From positions 18,542 to 82,541 of the forward strand of contig JANXSK010000178.1 in the NCBI GenBank assembly GCA_025352695.1: DNA of 64,000 nt, given 5' to 3'. The notes under the pieces were generated by a model. That model saw nothing but the letters and a program-made list of their open reading frames with translations, made no database searches and was not told the origin of the DNA. This DNA is from Ferruginibacter sp. (GTDB lineage Bacteria > Bacteroidota > Bacteroidia > Chitinophagales > Chitinophagaceae). Shown one piece after another: positions 38,889 through 47,971 of this stretch. How positions within the stretch are numbered: the stretch's first letter is position 1; every line of letters starts with the position of its first letter. Made by a program: the position numbers and the translations under genes.

Positions 38889-39578
38889 TTAGCTAATAAT
38901 GGTATTACCAGGATTTGCCAATTGTACAATGGTTTTATATTGATAAGTAAAAGTGCCTTCAACATTACTTTTTGCTGCATTTATCATAGCCTGCGCTAAA
39001 ATTTTACTGTGGATAGATTTATATTTTTGCCCTTTACCAACTAGTGCAAAGGAAAAAAATCTCATGATGGCCTGAAAAAAAGATTCGCCTCTTCTCTTTT
39101 CGTTTCTAAAACCCAGTAGCATGGAAGGTTGCATAATATGAATGGATTTTATACCGCTTGCTTTGATGGAAGCTTCTACCTCGCCTTTCAATCGTAAATA
39201 AAAGTTGCCACTTTTGCTATTAGCACCAACAGCACTTACAATAACAAATTTTTCGCAACCGGTTTCTTTACAATAATGGGCCGCATTTACGGGTATATCT
39301 AAATCTATTTTTCTGTACAAAGCTTTATCACCCTTTACATTTTTTTGAGTGGTGCCAATACAGCAAAATACAACATCACTTCCTTTTATTGCATTTTTAA
39401 ATGCCTCAGCATCTTCAAAATCAATAAGTTTTAATACCATATTAGGTGCAGATTTTGAAACTTTATGCCTTACAATAATGCGGATGGTTTCAAAGTTTTT
39501 ATCTTGTAGCAATAAGTTAAAAAGGTAACTTCCGGTCATACCTGAAGACCCAATGATTGTGGCGGTTTTTATATGCAT
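38889..39578 (-). CDS. NAD(P)-binding Rossmann protein (HTATIP2-like atypical SDR)
   Basis: 229 residues, cytoplasmic. The N-terminal cofactor loop is IIGSSGMTGSYLFNLLLQ. DVVFCCIGTTQKNVKGDKALYRKIDLDIPVNAA and FVIVSAVGANSKSGNFYLRLKGEVEASIKASG contain the Ser and YxxxK-like (YLRLKG) elements of atypical short-chain reductases. HIMQPSMLLGFRNEKRRGE follows. Substrate unknown. Convergent with the oxidoreductase upstream and divergent from the MBL gene. Confidence 0.85.
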   Translation of the reverse strand: MHIKTATIIGSSGMTGSYLFNLLLQDKNFETIRIIVRHKVSKSAPNMVLKLIDFEDAEAFKNAIKGSDVVFCCIGTTQKNVKGDKALYRKIDLDIPVNAAHYCKETGCEKFVIVSAVGANSKSGNFYLRLKGEVEASIKASGIKSIHIMQPSMLLGFRNEKRRGESFFQAIMRFFSFALVGKGQKYKSIHSKILAQAMINAAKSNVEGTFTYQYKTIVQLANPGNTIIS

Positions 39579-39681
39579 GGCTCGTTTTAAAATCTATTCT
39601 AAAGATATTCATAAATTTTATCGGTAATAGTACAATTATTAAATTACCATGCAGCTAAAAATGATTTTCTTTGCAGTTGTT

Positions 39682-40518
39682 ATGGCATTATTTATTACTT
39701 CATTAAACTCTGGCAGCAATGGTAATTGTTATTATATTGCCAACGACGCAGAAGCTATATTGGTAGATGCCGGTATATCCTGCCGGGAGACTGAAAAGCG
39801 GATGTTGTTGTTGGGGCTTTCGATGCAAAAAGTAAAAGCAATATTTATTTCTCACGAACATACGGATCATATAAAAGGCGTAGAGTCAATTGCAGAAAAA
39901 TATTCCTTACCTGTTTATATAACTGCGGCTACAGCGCTGCGTGGTCGTTTACATATTAAGAAAGAGCTGATCAATTATTTTACAGCGTTTGAACAGGTTT
40001 ACATCGGCAAACTTGTTATAACAGCTTTTCCAAAAGTGCACGATGCAGTAGATCCGCATAGTTTTATTATAACGGGTAATAATGTAACTGTTGGGGTATT
40101 TACGGATATTGGTACAAGTTGCAAACATGTTACCACACATTTTAGTAAGTGCCATGCTGCTTTTTTAGAATCCAATTACGACGACGAAATGTTGGAGCAA
40201 GGGAGCTATCCAATTTTTTTAAAGAACCGTATCCGCGGGGGCGAAGGTCATTTATCAAACAAAGAAGCACTGGATATATTTACTAAATTCCGCCCACCTT
40301 TTATGACACACTTATTGCTGGCACATTTATCAAAAGACAATAATGATCCTCAAAAAGTAGCTCAATTATTTACACAACATGCTGGTAGTATAAAAGTGGA
40401 AGTAGCCTCTCGCTATCAGCAAACTGCACTCCACACAATTCATGCAGCAGCAAACAAAATTGTAACAAAAACCAAGCGTGAAAAATTGGAACCTGTCATG
40501 CAATTGAGTTTGTTTTAA
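39682..40518 (+). CDS. Metallo-beta-lactamase fold hydrolase (YycJ/WalJ-like)
   Basis: ATG 39682 is chosen because the family begins M-x-L-x-x-TSLNSGSNGNCYYI. ATG 39649 or 39661 would add an 11- or 7-residue extension. With that start it is 278 residues. HEHTDH at 58-63 is the binuclear metal motif. FPKVHDAVDPHSFII and AFLESNYDDEMLEQGSYP with GGEGHLSN follow as in YycJ-type proteins, presumed nucleic-acid-linked hydrolases with a possible 5'-to-3' exonuclease role. A copy of the dispersed repeat begins 7 bp after the stop. Confidence 0.85.
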   Translation: MALFITSLNSGSNGNCYYIANDAEAILVDAGISCRETEKRMLLLGLSMQKVKAIFISHEHTDHIKGVESIAEKYSLPVYITAATALRGRLHIKKELINYFTAFEQVYIGKLVITAFPKVHDAVDPHSFIITGNNVTVGVFTDIGTSCKHVTTHFSKCHAAFLESNYDDEMLEQGSYPIFLKNRIRGGEGHLSNKEALDIFTKFRPPFMTHLLLAHLSKDNNDPQKVAQLFTQHAGSIKVEVASRYQQTALHTIHAAANKIVTKTKREKLEPVMQLSLF

Positions 40519-40524
40519 AAAGAT

Positions 40525-40577
40525 TTGTCCGGGCTAAGATCCAATGTGGTCCATCGTTGCATCGCCCTCTTATACTG
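40525..40577 (+). repeat. 55-bp dispersed element, copy B
   Basis: Starts TTGTCCGGGCTAAGATCCAA, then TGTGGTCCATCGTTGCATCG and CCCTCTTATACTGT. Similarity to copy A appears to continue to about 40632. Lies immediately 3' of the MBL gene in the same orientation. Confidence 0.7.
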
Positions 40578-40758
40578 TAGAATTTAAAAGCAACCAAGGC
40601 TTTCTACAGGAACGTTATTGCTATATTTTCAGGTTGCATATTAAGTAAAAAAATAACACAAGCTCAGCTAAACTATAAAATTACAAAACAGTATGCTAGA
40701 TATTTTATTGAAAAGTCAATAATAAAAACTGCCCTGTGGCATCCTTTATAGTCATGTG

Positions 40759-42048
40759 TTAGGAGATTCTTATTTTATATCCCCGAACTGCATAAAATAA
40801 AATAACAATGTAGCCTGGTAATACTATCCAGTAAGCCAAATGAGGAGTAAAATTTCCTGCAAGGCGGCCATACAAAATAGGTAGTATAGCACCACCACCA
40901 ATCGCCATAATCAATAAAGAGGAACCTGTTTTTGTAAACCGTCCAAGTCCATCCAATGCAAGCGGCCACATAGAAGGCCAAATCAGGGAATTGGCAAGCC
41001 CCAGCAAAGCAACGAATGTTACAGCAACGGAACCATGGGTTGCAATTGCTATAAGGGCAAAAATAATTCCCATGACTGCAGAAATTTTAAGTACTTTTTG
41101 CTGTTGAATATATCGGGGAATACAAATAATGCCGATTATATAACCAAGTAGCATATTTAAAATGGTGAAGCTGGTAAAATATTTTGCACTATTTGCTGCA
41201 ATGCCCTGTGATTGTGCAAAACTAAAAATCGTATCTACTGCTATTACCTCGACACCTACGTATAAAAATAGCGTGAACACACCCATCACTAGATGAGGAA
41301 ATTGAAAAATACTTTTCTTATTACTATTGGCTGCCAACGTTGCAGCATCTTCTTCATCTGTGTCAATATCAGGTAAGTCGGAACGATTAATTAGCAGTGC
41401 TAGCAAAAGTAATACCACCATCATAAAAAGGTAAGGAAATATAACACGGTGAGCAAGTGCATTCAGCAAGTCTGTCTTTTGTGCGCCAGTAATATGCGCT
41501 AAAGTTGTAGTTAATGAATCCGCATCACTTAAAATAATTGAACCTAAAATTAGTGGAGCCATTACACCCGCAACGCCATTGCATATGCCCATAAAGCTTA
41601 TGCGCTTAGCTGCACTATTTCTTGGCCCTAGCTTAGTAACATAAGGATTCGATGCAGATTGAAGAATAGTAAGACCTGCACCCTGAATAAATAATCCCAG
41701 CAAAAACAACAGGTACTCCCTAGTGAACGCAGCAGGAATAAATAACAGCGAACCTACTGCCATTAATATGAGCCCGGCTGCCATGCCTTTTTTAGCACCT
41801 GTACGTTTTAATACCCAAGCAGCTGGAATGGCCATCAATGCATAGGATATATAAAAAGAGAAAGCCACAAAATAGGATTCAAATGTGTTAAGTTCACAAG
41901 CGATTTTTAGATATGGAATTAACACAGAACCCAACCAGGTAACAAACCCAAACACAAAAAATAATATACCGATGATGATGATGTTGCTATTGAATTTGCT
42001 TTCAACTGATAAAACATCTTGTTGCTGTTTTGACGAAATTACTGGCAT
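40759..42048 (-). CDS. nagP: FHS-family MFS sugar permease (FucP/NagP-like)
   Basis: 429 residues, about 12 membrane segments. FHS hallmarks: IIGILFFVFGFVTWLGSVLIPYLKI near the N-terminus, QGAGLTILQSASNPYVTKLGP in helix 4-5, and SLIWPSMWPLALDGLGRFTKTGSSLLIMAIGGGAILPILYGRLA in the second half. Family members carry fucose, glucose/galactose or GlcNAc with protons. GlcNAc is favoured here only because the gene is last in a unit with a NagX-like membrane acyltransferase and a LacI regulator, so the symbol is tentative. Gap to the preceding gene: 65 bp. Confidence 0.8.
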   Translation of the reverse strand: MPVISSKQQQDVLSVESKFNSNIIIIGILFFVFGFVTWLGSVLIPYLKIACELNTFESYFVAFSFYISYALMAIPAAWVLKRTGAKKGMAAGLILMAVGSLLFIPAAFTREYLLFLLGLFIQGAGLTILQSASNPYVTKLGPRNSAAKRISFMGICNGVAGVMAPLILGSIILSDADSLTTTLAHITGAQKTDLLNALAHRVIFPYLFMMVVLLLLALLINRSDLPDIDTDEEDAATLAANSNKKSIFQFPHLVMGVFTLFLYVGVEVIAVDTIFSFAQSQGIAANSAKYFTSFTILNMLLGYIIGIICIPRYIQQQKVLKISAVMGIIFALIAIATHGSVAVTFVALLGLANSLIWPSMWPLALDGLGRFTKTGSSLLIMAIGGGAILPILYGRLAGNFTPHLAYWIVLPGYIVILFYAVRGYKIRIS

Positions 42049-42113
42049 ATTGGGTTAATTGAATGAAAATAAATTATTTCTAATTTTTTTACAGTGGTGT
42101 ATAAGAAAGTTGA

Positions 42114-43205
42114 TTATATCGTAATGAATATTTTCTTCTTATATAAAATATAGACAGGTATAAAATTGATGCACACAAAAAATAAAGCATATAGCAAACT
42201 GGCCAGGTTAGGTGTTATTGAAATACTGACCATTGCATTTACTGCAAGCTTATTTAACATATGTTCGCCAGGCTTTAATCCATAAAAAATTAAGGAAAGC
42301 ATTTCACCTATCACATAAGCCGTAATTGCATTGGTGCCAAAAATTATTGCTGGTAAACTGCCTTTTGTATATTTTAGAATATCCATTCTAAAATATAATA
42401 CTCCTAATACCATAGCGGCAAAACCTGCAGTAACTAATACAAAACTGCTGGTCCAAAGATTTTCATTTACAGGAAAAGAAAGACCCATTAAATATCCCAC
42501 CGCAGCAGATATAACACCTAACGACATCAAGTAATTTACTTTTATATTTTCTGGCAAATCTGTTTGTAATATTTTTCCGGAAAGTATGCCAATAATACAG
42601 GTTGCAAAAGAGGGGAACGTACTTAGGATACCTTCAGGATCCCAGGTTCCCTTCCAAAATCTCCCTGGTAGATAAAGGCTGTCGAACCATGCAGCAATAT
42701 TTTTTCCCGGTTCCATTAGCACTTCACCAAATCCCGGTAAAGGTATTGCCATGATAACTATCCAGTAACCTACTAAAATACCTGCGGCAATATAGGCTTG
42801 CTGTTTCCAGTTGGTATTTAAAAAAAGTAAAGCACATACACAGAAAACAATGGCAATCCGGTGTAGTGTTCCGGTCCAGCGTATTTCTTTAAAATTAAAA
42901 AAAGGCATCAGGTTGAGGAACATTCCCAAAGCAAAAATTTTGAATGCACGTATAATAATTTTCTTATAAACATTTTTTTTATCTAATTTTTCTGTAACAA
43001 TTTTTGCGTAGGCAAAAGAGATAGATACGCCAACAATAAAGAGGAAGAATGGCGCTACAAGATCGGTAAAACTAAGTCCGTTCCATACCGTATGTTGCAA
43101 CGTAAAAAATACATTCTCCTCACTGCCAGGAAAATTAACCATTATCATAGCAGCAATAGTAAAACCTCTAAATACATCAAGAGAAAGCAGGCGCTTTTTT
43201 TTCAT
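42114..43205 (-). CDS. nagX: NagX/HGSNAT-like membrane acyltransferase
   Basis: 363 residues with about ten membrane segments. The N-terminal block RLLSLDVFRGFTIAAMIMVNFPGSEENVFFTLQHTVWNGLSFTDLVAPFFLFIVGVSISFAY is diagnostic of the heparan-alpha-glucosaminide N-acetyltransferase/DUF5009 family; His in LQHTVW corresponds to the conserved candidate catalytic His. Bacterial NagX proteins sit in GlcNAc/chitooligosaccharide loci. Here the gene lies 11 bp after the LacI gene and 65 bp before the FHS permease. Symbol tentative; substrate not shown by the sequence. Confidence 0.82.
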   Translation of the reverse strand: MKKKRLLSLDVFRGFTIAAMIMVNFPGSEENVFFTLQHTVWNGLSFTDLVAPFFLFIVGVSISFAYAKIVTEKLDKKNVYKKIIIRAFKIFALGMFLNLMPFFNFKEIRWTGTLHRIAIVFCVCALLFLNTNWKQQAYIAAGILVGYWIVIMAIPLPGFGEVLMEPGKNIAAWFDSLYLPGRFWKGTWDPEGILSTFPSFATCIIGILSGKILQTDLPENIKVNYLMSLGVISAAVGYLMGLSFPVNENLWTSSFVLVTAGFAAMVLGVLYFRMDILKYTKGSLPAIIFGTNAITAYVIGEMLSLIFYGLKPGEHMLNKLAVNAMVSISITPNLASLLYALFFVCINFIPVYILYKKKIFITI

Positions 43206-43216
43206 ATTTATATATT

Positions 43217-44302
43217 TTATGGTATCACTTCATTTAACAAATGTGTATCGTTATTCAGATAAGAGCTAAGGTTATAACGTGAAATGATTTCAATTGGAAA
43301 GAACTGCAGCGGTATCACTTTTTTTTTAAGAATAAAATAATTAGCTAATGCTGTAATACTCATTCTTGCTTGCTGCATAGGGTTTTGGTTAATCAGAAAA
43401 TCGATGGCACCCCTCTGCATCAATTCAATATTTTTGGGCAGTAAATCATACCCCACAATTTTTATTCGTTTTTCTTTACCGGTATTTATCAGACTTGCAA
43501 TTTCATAGGCTTTGGAAGTACTTACAAATAAGCCATCCACCTCATTGGACGAAGCCAGTTTCTTTAGTTCTTTTTGATAATTGTGGCTTGGATTGTTTAA
43601 TACAATTGTTTTTATTTGCTGGTTGTTTTTTGGTGATTTTTTAAAATATGCTCTGAACCCATCCTCTTTTTCCAGCATGTGTTTGGAATTTTGCAACTCT
43701 TCATCAAAATGAAGTACAATCATTTTGCTATTAGGAGCCATGCCCATATATAGTAAGTCTGCAGCTACCATTCCACTCAGGTGAGAATCGGTTCCGATAA
43801 AACTTAGCCCCTTTGCTTCGGGCATGTAAGTATTAAATGTTACATAAGGCATACCAAGCTTAAAACATTTATCAAAAAAAGCAATCGATTCCTGATAAAA
43901 CTGCGGTGTGATGACTATTCCATCCGGCAAAGATTTCAATGCAAGCGAAGCGGCACGAGTAAATGAAGTTTTACTGTTTAGCTTAAACTGGTACAAGTCA
44001 ACGGTTATACTAAAATGATTCCAGTCTTCCAGTGCAGCAGTAAATCCTTTTAAAATTTGTTCCCAATATTCATCGCCATCCGCATCTGGAACTATTGCCG
44101 CAAATCGATACATCTTATTTACCACCAATGAGCGAGCAATAAAATTTGGCTGATAGTTTATCTGTGCAATGGCTGCCTGTATTTTTTTTAGTGCGCCAGG
44201 CGAAACACTTCCACGGTTGTGCAATACACGGTCTACTGTGCCGATTGATACGCCTGCAATCCTTGCTATTTCTTTAATACCAGAAAGTTGTTTTTCACTC
44301 AT
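43217..44302 (-). CDS. LacI-family transcriptional regulator
   Basis: 361 residues. N-terminal HTH with hinge helix: GIKEIARIAGVSIGTVDRVLHNRGSVSPGALKKIQAAIAQINYQPNFIARSL. A periplasmic-binding-protein-like effector domain follows (FAAIVPDADGDEYWEQILKGFTAALEDW, GIVITPQF, LSFIGTDSHLSGMVAADLLY, IKIVGYDLLPKNIELMQRGAIDFLINQNP), resembling sugar-sensing members. It heads the operon with the NagX-like and FHS genes and is divergent from the GATase-like gene. A palindrome in the divergent gap is the likely operator, giving autoregulation. Confidence 0.92.
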   Translation of the reverse strand: MSEKQLSGIKEIARIAGVSIGTVDRVLHNRGSVSPGALKKIQAAIAQINYQPNFIARSLVVNKMYRFAAIVPDADGDEYWEQILKGFTAALEDWNHFSITVDLYQFKLNSKTSFTRAASLALKSLPDGIVITPQFYQESIAFFDKCFKLGMPYVTFNTYMPEAKGLSFIGTDSHLSGMVAADLLYMGMAPNSKMIVLHFDEELQNSKHMLEKEDGFRAYFKKSPKNNQQIKTIVLNNPSHNYQKELKKLASSNEVDGLFVSTSKAYEIASLINTGKEKRIKIVGYDLLPKNIELMQRGAIDFLINQNPMQQARMSITALANYFILKKKVIPLQFFPIEIISRYNLSSYLNNDTHLLNEVIP

Positions 44303-44346
44303 CTAAAATAAAAAAATTATATATCAGCAAATTAAAACAATAATAT

Positions 44347-44354
44347 TAGATTTG
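44347..44354 (+). promoter_or_regulatory. Candidate -7 box TAGATTTG
   Basis: Matches the Bacteroidota TAnnTTTG box and overlaps the first bases of the palindrome at 44353-44366, as expected for a repressible promoter of the 44396 gene. The -33 partner is not clear. Confidence 0.4.
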
Positions 44355-44366
44355 TGTACGTACACA
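44353..44366. promoter_or_regulatory. Palindromic LacI-type operator candidate
   Basis: TGTGTACGTACACA is a perfect 14-bp palindrome with a central CG, as in LacI/GalR operators. It is the only strong palindrome in the 93-bp gap between the divergent LacI-family and GATase-like genes. Confidence 0.6.
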
Positions 44367-44395
44367 CAAATTTATTAATCATCTTAATTTTTCTT

Positions 44396-45190
44396 ATGAC
44401 AAGTAACAACCTAAACATCTGGCATGTAGGAAACTGGTGCATACACACTGGTCAAAAATATGTTGAGTCGCCTTTTTTATCGGCCACAAAAGGAGTGGAG
44501 ATCGTTAATTATGCACACCAATTTGTGGATGCTATAAAAGGTATCCCTGGTGCGGAAGTAATTTCACAACCTTCCTGGGAATTGTACAATATGTCGCCAG
44601 AAGATTTTGTAAAGAAATTGGAATGGGCGAATGTGATTGTGTTTGGTGATGTGGAAACCAAAGTGCTGATGCTGCATCCCGATTTTTTTAACCGCAATAA
44701 ATGGGGCGATGAGTATGTTACTTTTCCTGACAGGTTTACTTTGTTGGAGGAATGGGTGAATAAAGGCGGTCATTTTCACATGATGGGCGGTTGGTATAGT
44801 TTTAATGGAGAAACCGGTAAAGGCGGTTGGAAAAGAGTGCCCTTTCATGAAGTACTGCCGGTGATTTGTTTGGATGGTGATGACTTGCTTGAATCAACTT
44901 CAAGTTTCCCCGTACGAATGGAAAATCCCAATCATCCAGTATTGGAAGGTATTACATTGGAAGAAATTCCACCATTGCTTGGCTTTAACGAAACCAAATT
45001 ACGTCCCGGTTGCGTTAGCCTGTTGGACATTCAATACATGGGAAACTGGTATCCGTTACTGGCGGCAAGAGATTTTGGAAAAGGAAAAGTTTCTGCTTTT
45101 ACATCAAGCGCAAGTCCTCATTGGGGAATTAATTTAATAAAATGGAACAAGTATAATCAGTTATGGCAACAACTTTTTACTAAACTTTAA
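44396..45190 (+). CDS. Putative glutamine amidotransferase-like (GATase1-like) protein
   Basis: Start ATG 44396 (a TTG at 44354 would extend through the operator palindrome and is unlikely). 264 residues, no signal. LNIWHVGNWCIHTGQKYVESPFLSATKGVEIVNYAHQFVDAI and VIVFGDVETKVLMLHPDFF, then LLEEWVNKGGHFHMMGGWYSFNG, match the cytoplasmic GATase1-like family (PF07090). The family has a ThuA/GATase flavodoxin-like fold and no proven activity. Divergent from the LacI operon and probably under the same regulator, which suggests a role in handling the same sugar. Confidence 0.8.
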   Translation: MTSNNLNIWHVGNWCIHTGQKYVESPFLSATKGVEIVNYAHQFVDAIKGIPGAEVISQPSWELYNMSPEDFVKKLEWANVIVFGDVETKVLMLHPDFFNRNKWGDEYVTFPDRFTLLEEWVNKGGHFHMMGGWYSFNGETGKGGWKRVPFHEVLPVICLDGDDLLESTSSFPVRMENPNHPVLEGITLEEIPPLLGFNETKLRPGCVSLLDIQYMGNWYPLLAARDFGKGKVSAFTSSASPHWGINLIKWNKYNQLWQQLFTKL

Positions 45191-45267
45191 AATTATTGGA
45201 TAGTATTTATTGTGCAAAGCTGGTGAATCATTTGTGCGCTAATAGCGTTTAAAATATATTGCGAAAT

Positions 45268-45311
45268 TTAATGGTGTCATGAAGTTAATTATAGCTTTGT
45301 GGCACCATTAA
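45268..45311. terminator. Stable hairpin downstream of the GATase-like gene
   Basis: TTAATGGTGTCA (45268-45279) against TGGCACCATTAA (45300-45311): 12 bp with a single G-T wobble, 20-nt loop. The downstream T-run is weak (TATTAT), so it may protect a 3' end rather than terminate. Confidence 0.5.
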
Positions 45312-45431
45312 TATTATAGCTACTCAGAAAGTTTTGAAGGATAATAGGTTTGTAAATTTTTACCTACTTTCAATAATTGCTTTTCTTGAATCAGTTTAAT
45401 TTATTAACGGTTGCATGTAAATTATTTCAGC

Positions 45432-46781
45432 ATGACTAAAAGAACATTTTTGAAAACATCATCGGCTTTAGCAGGTGGGGCTGCATTATCGCAAATTGGA
45501 GCATGCAGTCCTACAACAAACAAGGAACATTTAAAAAACTGGGCCGGCAACCTGGAATACAGTACCGGAAATGTTCATTATCCAAAAACTGTAGAACAGG
45601 TGCAGGAAGTGGTGAAGAAATGTAATAAACTTACAGCATTAGGGTCTCGTCATTCCTTTAACAAAATTGCTGACAATACCGAAAACCAGGTTTCTTTAAA
45701 AGAAATGAATAATGTAGTGTCGTTAGATAAACTGGCCAACACTGTTACGATAGAAGCCGGTATGAAGTATGGCGAACTGGCGCCTTACCTGCATAAAAAC
45801 GGGTATGCACTGCATAACCTGGCTTCTTTACCACACATAACTATTGCTGGCTCCTGCGCCACAGGTACCCATGGATCTGGTGTGGGCAATGGAAATTTAT
45901 CATTAGGCATTGCTGCCATTGAATTTGTAAATGCAGCAGGTGAAATAGTTAATTTATCAAAAAAAGATGGGGAGCAATTTCAAGGTGCCGTTGTTGGTCT
46001 TGGAGCATTGGGCGTTGTAACAAAATTAACGCTCGATCTACAGCCTACTTTTAATATGAAGCAATTTGTTTACCGTAACCTTCCAATGGCGGAGCTGGAA
46101 AAGAATTTTGATACCATCATGTCAAGTGGTTATAGCGTAAGTCTTTTTACTGATTGGAAAAATAAAAATGTGAATGAAGTATGGGTAAAAAGTAAAGTAG
46201 CGGCTGGCGACACTGCTCCGGCACCTGAATTATTTGGTGCCAAACTGGCCACTCAAAATTTACATCCGATTGAAGATATTTCTGCTGAAAACTGTACAGA
46301 ACAAATGGGCGTTGCCGGACCGTGGTTTGAAAGAATGCCACATTTTAAAATGGGCTTTAAGCCAAGTGCCGGTAAAGAATTACAGGCTGAATATTTTGTG
46401 CCCATTGAACATGCCTATGAAGCAATGATGGCGATGGAAAAACTACATGAAAAAATTACCCCACATTTATTTATTTCAGAAATAAGAACGATTAAGGAAG
46501 ATAATCTTTGGATGAGCCCTTGTTATAAGAAAAACTGTGTAGCACTGCACACTACCTGGAAACAGGAAGTGGAGGAGGTAATGAATTTATTACCTTTAGT
46601 TGAAGCGCAACTGACTCCTTTTAATGCACGTCCGCATTGGGCAAAAGTTTTTACCATGGCTCCGTCTGTACTACAATCAAGGATTGAAAAACTGGCAGAT
46701 TTTAAAGAACTGGTAAAGGAGTACGATCCCAACGGAAAGTTTCGAAATGATTTTTTAAATCGGAATTTGTATAATGGCTAA
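45432..46781 (+). CDS. FAD-linked alditol/aldonolactone oxidase-like protein
   Basis: ATG 45432 is preferred to an in-frame TTG at 45411. 449 residues with an export signal MTKRTFLKTSSALAGGAALSQIGAC (Tat-like KR, lipobox-like GAC). VAO-type FAD domain: NVHYPKTVEQVQEVVKKCNKLTALGSRHSFNKIADN, whose His is the expected covalent FAD site; VTIEAGMKYGELAPYLHKNGYAL; HITIAGSCATGTHGSG; VVGLGALGVVTKLTL. The C-terminal ALO domain ends FNARPHWAKVF...YDPNGKFRNDFLNRNLY. It would oxidise alditols or aldonolactones to give H2O2. Convergent with the NdpA-like gene. Confidence 0.88.
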   Translation: MTKRTFLKTSSALAGGAALSQIGACSPTTNKEHLKNWAGNLEYSTGNVHYPKTVEQVQEVVKKCNKLTALGSRHSFNKIADNTENQVSLKEMNNVVSLDKLANTVTIEAGMKYGELAPYLHKNGYALHNLASLPHITIAGSCATGTHGSGVGNGNLSLGIAAIEFVNAAGEIVNLSKKDGEQFQGAVVGLGALGVVTKLTLDLQPTFNMKQFVYRNLPMAELEKNFDTIMSSGYSVSLFTDWKNKNVNEVWVKSKVAAGDTAPAPELFGAKLATQNLHPIEDISAENCTEQMGVAGPWFERMPHFKMGFKPSAGKELQAEYFVPIEHAYEAMMAMEKLHEKITPHLFISEIRTIKEDNLWMSPCYKKNCVALHTTWKQEVEEVMNLLPLVEAQLTPFNARPHWAKVFTMAPSVLQSRIEKLADFKELVKEYDPNGKFRNDFLNRNLYNG

Positions 46782-46807
46782 ATAATTTTAAAGATGTCTG
46801 CTTTTAA

Positions 46808-47860
46808 TTATTGTTCATCTCTAAAGTACACTTTATAAAAGTTCATGTTCCGCTCTTTATCAAAGCCTTTTTCAATAAGGTCTTTGTTACCGTGAATATA
46901 GATGTGAAAATTTTTATCAAGTTTTAGAATGTTTTTAAAAGCCCGGGCCTGTTTTTTTACGGCAGCATCGTTAATTGCAAAATTATCGGTGATCTCTGTA
47001 TCAAATTCCTGCTCGTAATTTTTTTTATAGGTTTTAAATGATTCAATACCTTCTGCATACCCAATTACTTCGTTGCTAAATTCATCTATATTAAATTGAT
47101 CTTTCTCTTTAAAATATTTAATGGAACGGTTCAGTAGGTCTATCTTATCTGTTTTGCTAACGCTGAATTCTTCATCTACCTGAGTCGTTATAAATTTTTT
47201 ATAAATGCTTAACGTGTTATTTGTTTGGTTATAACTATCGTTGCGAATGGTGAGTTTTAAAAAATTATCAATCCAGTAAGCTGCTTCACTACTGTTGGTT
47301 TGGTCTATCACGGCAACCTTATAACCTTCTTCTTTTTCGGTATCAAAAATTAAACAACCTTTATCTAATTTTTTAATGTTAATGGCCTCCTGTTCATAAT
47401 TTAAAGTAAATCCTTCTTCAGCTGTCTGCACTTTTAAATAGGCTTCCTTGGTTTCTGATTTAAAGATGCCAATGGCCTGGTGTATTTCGCCTTCTATTTG
47501 TAAGTCGTTAAAATAAACTACATATAATTCTCCCGTTTTTATTTTTGGATGCTCGGATACATCAAATAAATGTTTTGTAATCTGAATGGAATGTGCATGA
47601 AAATTTTCAGACTTTTCAAAAATAGCAGTAGAAAAATGATACAATTCACTTAATCCCAAATTACCTGAAGGGTGCGACAGCCGGTATATTTCATTCACTT
47701 TTTCAAATGGAGTTAAAAAATATTGCATTAATAGTTTAGACAGCGTTTCATCAGCTACAGGCAAAGGCTTGTCAGATAATCGATACGACTCATCCAATAA
47801 CTTATTTCCGGTATAATGAATGGATAATTTGGTAAGGGTTGCTTCAAAAAAAGTAATCAT
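46808..47860 (-). CDS. Nucleoid-associated protein, NdpA/NA37-like
   Basis: 350 residues, soluble. The family pattern fits through most of the chain: LSIHYTGNKLLDESYRLSDKPLPVADETLSKLLMQYFLTPF, then the beta-rich middle (ELYVVYFNDLQIEGEIHQAIGIFKSETKEAYLKV) and the helical end with FHIYIHGNKDLIEKGFDKERNMNFYKVYFRDEQ. Related YejK-type proteins bind the nucleoid. In Bacteroidota the function is untested. Follows the phytase-like gene by 111 bp, across a short tandem repeat. Confidence 0.82.
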   Translation of the reverse strand: MITFFEATLTKLSIHYTGNKLLDESYRLSDKPLPVADETLSKLLMQYFLTPFEKVNEIYRLSHPSGNLGLSELYHFSTAIFEKSENFHAHSIQITKHLFDVSEHPKIKTGELYVVYFNDLQIEGEIHQAIGIFKSETKEAYLKVQTAEEGFTLNYEQEAINIKKLDKGCLIFDTEKEEGYKVAVIDQTNSSEAAYWIDNFLKLTIRNDSYNQTNNTLSIYKKFITTQVDEEFSVSKTDKIDLLNRSIKYFKEKDQFNIDEFSNEVIGYAEGIESFKTYKKNYEQEFDTEITDNFAINDAAVKKQARAFKNILKLDKNFHIYIHGNKDLIEKGFDKERNMNFYKVYFRDEQ

Positions 47861-47940
47861 TTAATAATTTATTTGATAATTAATTGTGCGTTGGAAAGTG
47901 TTTACCTGAATTGCAAATCTAACAAGTTGAAATAAATCAG

Positions 47941-47968
47941 ACATCCGACATCGTACATCCGGCATTTG
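47941..47968. repeat. Four imperfect 7-bp tandem repeats
   Basis: ACATCCG, ACATCGT, ACATCCG, GCATTTG in succession, four bases before the minus-strand stop of the esterase-like phytase gene. Confidence 0.55.
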
Positions 47969-47971
47969 TAT

